From: Nematostella vectensis
Lineage: Eukaryota; Cnidaria; Anthozoa; Actiniaria; Edwardsiidae
Direction of reading: 5' to 3'
NCBI RefSeq assembly: GCF_932526225.1
Contig: NC_064047.1
Coordinates: forward strand, 806,001 to 870,000
DNA length: 64,000 bases
Part shown: in pieces, positions 62,031 to 64,000 of the stretch
How positions within the stretch are numbered: the first letter of the stretch is position 1
How the letters are laid out: each line of letters begins with the position of its first letter
The notes under the pieces: generated by a model
Told to the model about the DNA's origin: nothing
Databases searched by the model: none
What the model saw: only the letters and a program-made list of their open reading frames with translations
Translations under genes and position numbers: made by a program

Positions 62031-62230
62031 TCTTTTGATTTTAACAGAATGCTGGACTGGTGACTGTTACCAGTACCCCTATGAATGCTGGTCCAAGACT
62101 ACGCGTGCTGCTGAACAGGCCTCAGAATGAGAAACTGATCATGCTGCTACCTGTTGGATACCCAGCAAAGGATGCTGAGGTCCCTAATTTGACCAGGAAA
62201 CCCCTGGAAGAGATAATGGTACTCAAGTAA
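60029..62230 (+). CDS. IYD: Iodotyrosine deiodinase, three exons
   Basis: Exons 60029-60395, 61289-61605 and 62048-62230 join in phase (1, then 0) to 288 residues, almost the length of the vertebrate enzyme. IYD is a membrane-anchored nitroreductase-fold flavoprotein that removes halogen from halogenated tyrosines using FMN. Seen here: an N-terminal hydrophobic segment (about 11-28), the FMN-binding RRTVR (99-103), SGAHTEPW (127-134), and the substrate-clamping trio E156, Y160 and K181 with the same spacing as in vertebrate IYD. HYYNEIS and [13 protein letters not shown] follow. ATG is preceded by CAAG and opens the longest frame. Presence outside vertebrates is known; a role in halotyrosine salvage is inference. 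Confidence 0.96.
61037..61201. mobile_element. Short MITE-like copy, CTGTCAAC family
   Basis: TACCTGTCAACCTC on the left faces GGGAGAGTTGACAGCTATG on the right. The interior shares AAAATCTTGAGA and GGCTTGAAA-type words with the element at 25581. It lies in IYD intron 1. Confidence 0.72.
61289..61605 (+). CDS. IYD: IYD exon 2 (residues 123-228)
   Basis: Acceptor TATTTAG, donor CAG before GTAAGC. It encodes SGAHTEPW, the active-site lid with E156, Y160 and K181, and [18 protein letters not shown]. Confidence 0.95.
61960..62027. repeat. TA microsatellite before IYD exon 3
   Basis: About 34 TA dinucleotides end 20 bases before the exon 3 acceptor, overlapping the region where a branch point would be expected. 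Confidence 0.92.
62048..62230 (+). CDS. IYD: IYD exon 3 (residues 229-288) and stop
   Basis: Acceptor TTTAACAG, ends in TAA at 62228-62230. It encodes [16 protein letters not shown] and the C-terminal [14 protein letters not shown], the nitroreductase-fold end with FMN contacts. Confidence 0.95.
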   Translation, partial: NAGLVTVTSTPMNAGPRLRVLLNRPQNEKLIMLLPVGYPAKDAEVPNLTRKPLEEIMVLK

Positions 62231-62352
62231 TTTACAGGAAAAAAGAACATTTAGCTATTTACCATAAAATGATTTAAAAAATGTCAATAATTATATAGCC
62301 ATATACAGTACAAATATTGTTTGTAGTAATCAGGTTGTTTGATAGGATACTT

Positions 62353-62500
62353 TTGTAATCATCATCATCATAATCATCTTCACTTTCATAAACACTATCA
62401 TCATCAAAGTCATTATCATCATCATCATCATTATTATCGTCATCATCATCATTATCATCATCATCATTATTTATCATCATCATTATCATCATCATACTGC
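62353..62500. repeat. Imperfect CAT/ATC trinucleotide repeat
   Basis: ATCATC tracts with TTATCA and GTCATC interruptions, 120 bases after the IYD stop codon. The minus-strand Asp-rich open frame here is a repeat product. Confidence 0.9.
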
Positions 62501-63552
62501 CTCAGATAAATCATGTGGTGGGATCCCTGTGTCTCTAGAGATTGCTGGCCAGGATCCCACAAGATCACATGGGAGAACCTTCGGGAGCAATGACAGATTA
62601 TTCCCTCCCTCCCCCTATGTTTAAATCCCATCATATGTTTCATATAAAGGCCCCCCTTCCCCAACCCTCTGGAATGTCACCTCCTTGTTTTAGTCCACCT
62701 CTGTACTCATGTGTTCATATTATAATTATTAGGTATAGAACTACTCAAGTGTATTGTGAAATGACACTCAATAGAACTTTACACTAGTTTTGTTTACCAA
62801 AACATACTTGACGAGTTTAAACTCATATTAAAATTGTCCTAAAACGTTCAAGAACTCTATAGTAATAGGATTCTTGTAGCAAAACCTCGGCCTGAAATAT
62901 CAACATATCACAAAAGAAAAATTCAAAAGGTATAAATTCATTATAAGGGAACTTTTTTCGTATCTGTACGTTTTAGAAATTATTTGAAATAAAATATTAA
63001 TGTTTTTATAGTTTTTTATAGCAAAAAGGCTCATTTCATTAGACAATTTAATAGATATGGGAATACCGTACATTTGTGTTTTCAAGAGTTCTGTAAAACA
63101 ATATTTACCACAAGGTGTTCAAACATCATCTATAAACTTTAGATGCTAATCTGTAAGATTCGCCTTACTAGACTTTCGGTATCATCTGCACCGGATCCTT
63201 CTGTGTAACTACGATGGATATTTTTATGTAAAATAAAGGCTCAAGTTTCGAGAAAAAAAAAATTCTCCGCGATTTCAAAATGTGCGGAGAAATTAAATCC
63301 CGCGAAAATAAATGGTACTAGCTAATCCCATACAAGACAAGGATTTGGATTCTGGTGGGTCGTGCCGCGATAATTTTTGCCATAAATAAGGGCAATTCTA
63401 TTTAAAAGTGACTTTTTTTGGCCACTATGTATTGGCCACGCGGTCCCAGCGTGACTGTCATGCGTGACAATCACTAAGTAGGCTGTCACGGTAGCTACCG
63501 CCAAAAACAAGCCGTACAAGCTCGAGCAAGGGCTCTAAAGTGGCAGGTCCAT
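62501..63552. other. Intergenic region between IYD and the ankyrin gene
   Basis: No exon is supported. AATAAA occurs near 62987 and 63231, but the poly(A) site of IYD cannot be chosen from sequence alone. Confidence 0.45.
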
Positions 63553-63950
63553 ATGGCGGTTAACGGAAAATACACTGCGATAAACGAAGCTCGAGAACAT
63601 CTTATAAGAGCTAGTGAGACAGAGGGAAGCCCCTTAATCAGAATACGAAATCCTGCGCTAAGAAAACGCTCGTCAAAAAGGCCAGAGTATGTTCGAATGC
63701 GAACCTTCGGCTCGAGTGCCGATAAGTGTGGGCCTCACCAAGCGGCGAGAGAAGGGATGCTTGACGTGCTCAAGGATTTCAGTGATAGTCTTGATAGCCT
63801 TGTTGATAAAGATGTAGAAGGGTTTGAGCCTATTCACCACGCTGTCATGGCCGACCAGGCAGAAGCTGTGGAGTTATTGTTGAATGCTGGTGTTTGTGTT
63901 GGTTCCCCTGGCGGAGAAGACGAACTCAGCCCCTTACATATCGCAGTCAG
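63553..63950 (+). CDS. Ankyrin-repeat protein, first exon (partial gene)
   Basis: ATG at 63553 opens a frame that reaches GTCAG before GTAAGC at 63951, phase 2. The first 55 residues are basic (RKRSSKRPEYVRMR). Then two ankyrin-like repeats appear: CGPHQAAREGMLDVLKDF, then FEPIHHAVMADQAEAVELLL and the start of a third, ELSPLHIAV. The remaining exons lie outside the window. Animal proteins with such N-terminal ankyrin arrays include TRPA-type channels, but nothing here distinguishes these from other ankyrin proteins. An upstream promoter is not evident. Confidence 0.75.
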
Positions 63951-64000
63951 GTAAGCCATTCAACTGTAAGGGAAGCCATACAGCTGTTCTGGTAGCTATT

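Noticed and set aside
62274-62495. Asp-rich minus-strand protein
   Set aside because: Translation of an ATC trinucleotide repeat after IYD.

Overview
The window looks like nuclear DNA of a cnidarian, most likely an anthozoan of the sea-anemone type. This is inferred from the spliced animal genes (a Polycomb-group Scm gene and an iodotyrosine deiodinase), short exons separated by introns of a few hundred to several thousand bases, AT-rich non-coding DNA, and a mixture of an APE-type LINE, a Ty3/Gypsy element and many small inverted-repeat elements. The species cannot be fixed from the sequence alone. No bacterial-type genes, CRISPR arrays, rRNA or convincing tRNA genes were seen.

Layout. Positions 1-2960 are non-genic. 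A C-rich 34-bp minisatellite fills 2961-11936 and is split by a nearly complete LINE (5360-9171) flanked by a 6-bp duplication of the array sequence. After 2.4 kb of non-genic DNA, the Scm gene runs on the + strand from 14396 to 51902. I could assemble 20 exons with matching splice phases, 2595 nt in all and 864 residues. They encode an N-terminal MNELLG-type motif, an FCS-like zinc finger, two MBT repeats, an acidic Ser-rich linker, a SLED domain and a C-terminal SAM domain. About 93 percent of the gene span is intron, and the introns carry a fold-back element, a Ty3/Gypsy element in antisense with several coding breaks, several MITE-like elements and five minisatellites. One intron holds a phase-compatible long exon (21299-22387) with three copies of a cysteine module I do not recognise.

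A 26-bp minisatellite follows the Scm stop codon. Then come several inverted-repeat elements, ending in a 3.4-kb composite inverted repeat (56532-59908) whose right arm is a 1.3-kb 18-bp array. Its edge lies about 120 bp before the start codon of an iodotyrosine deiodinase gene (IYD; three exons, 60029-62230, 288 residues). The window ends in the first exon of an ankyrin-repeat gene (63553-63950).

The genes do not form an obvious pathway: one is a chromatin silencer component, one an FMN-dependent halotyrosine deiodinase, and one an ankyrin protein of unknown role. The most unusual points are the triple-module exon inside Scm, the repeated appearance of tandem repeats that start at Scm 5' splice sites, and the number of unrelated minisatellites in a single locus.
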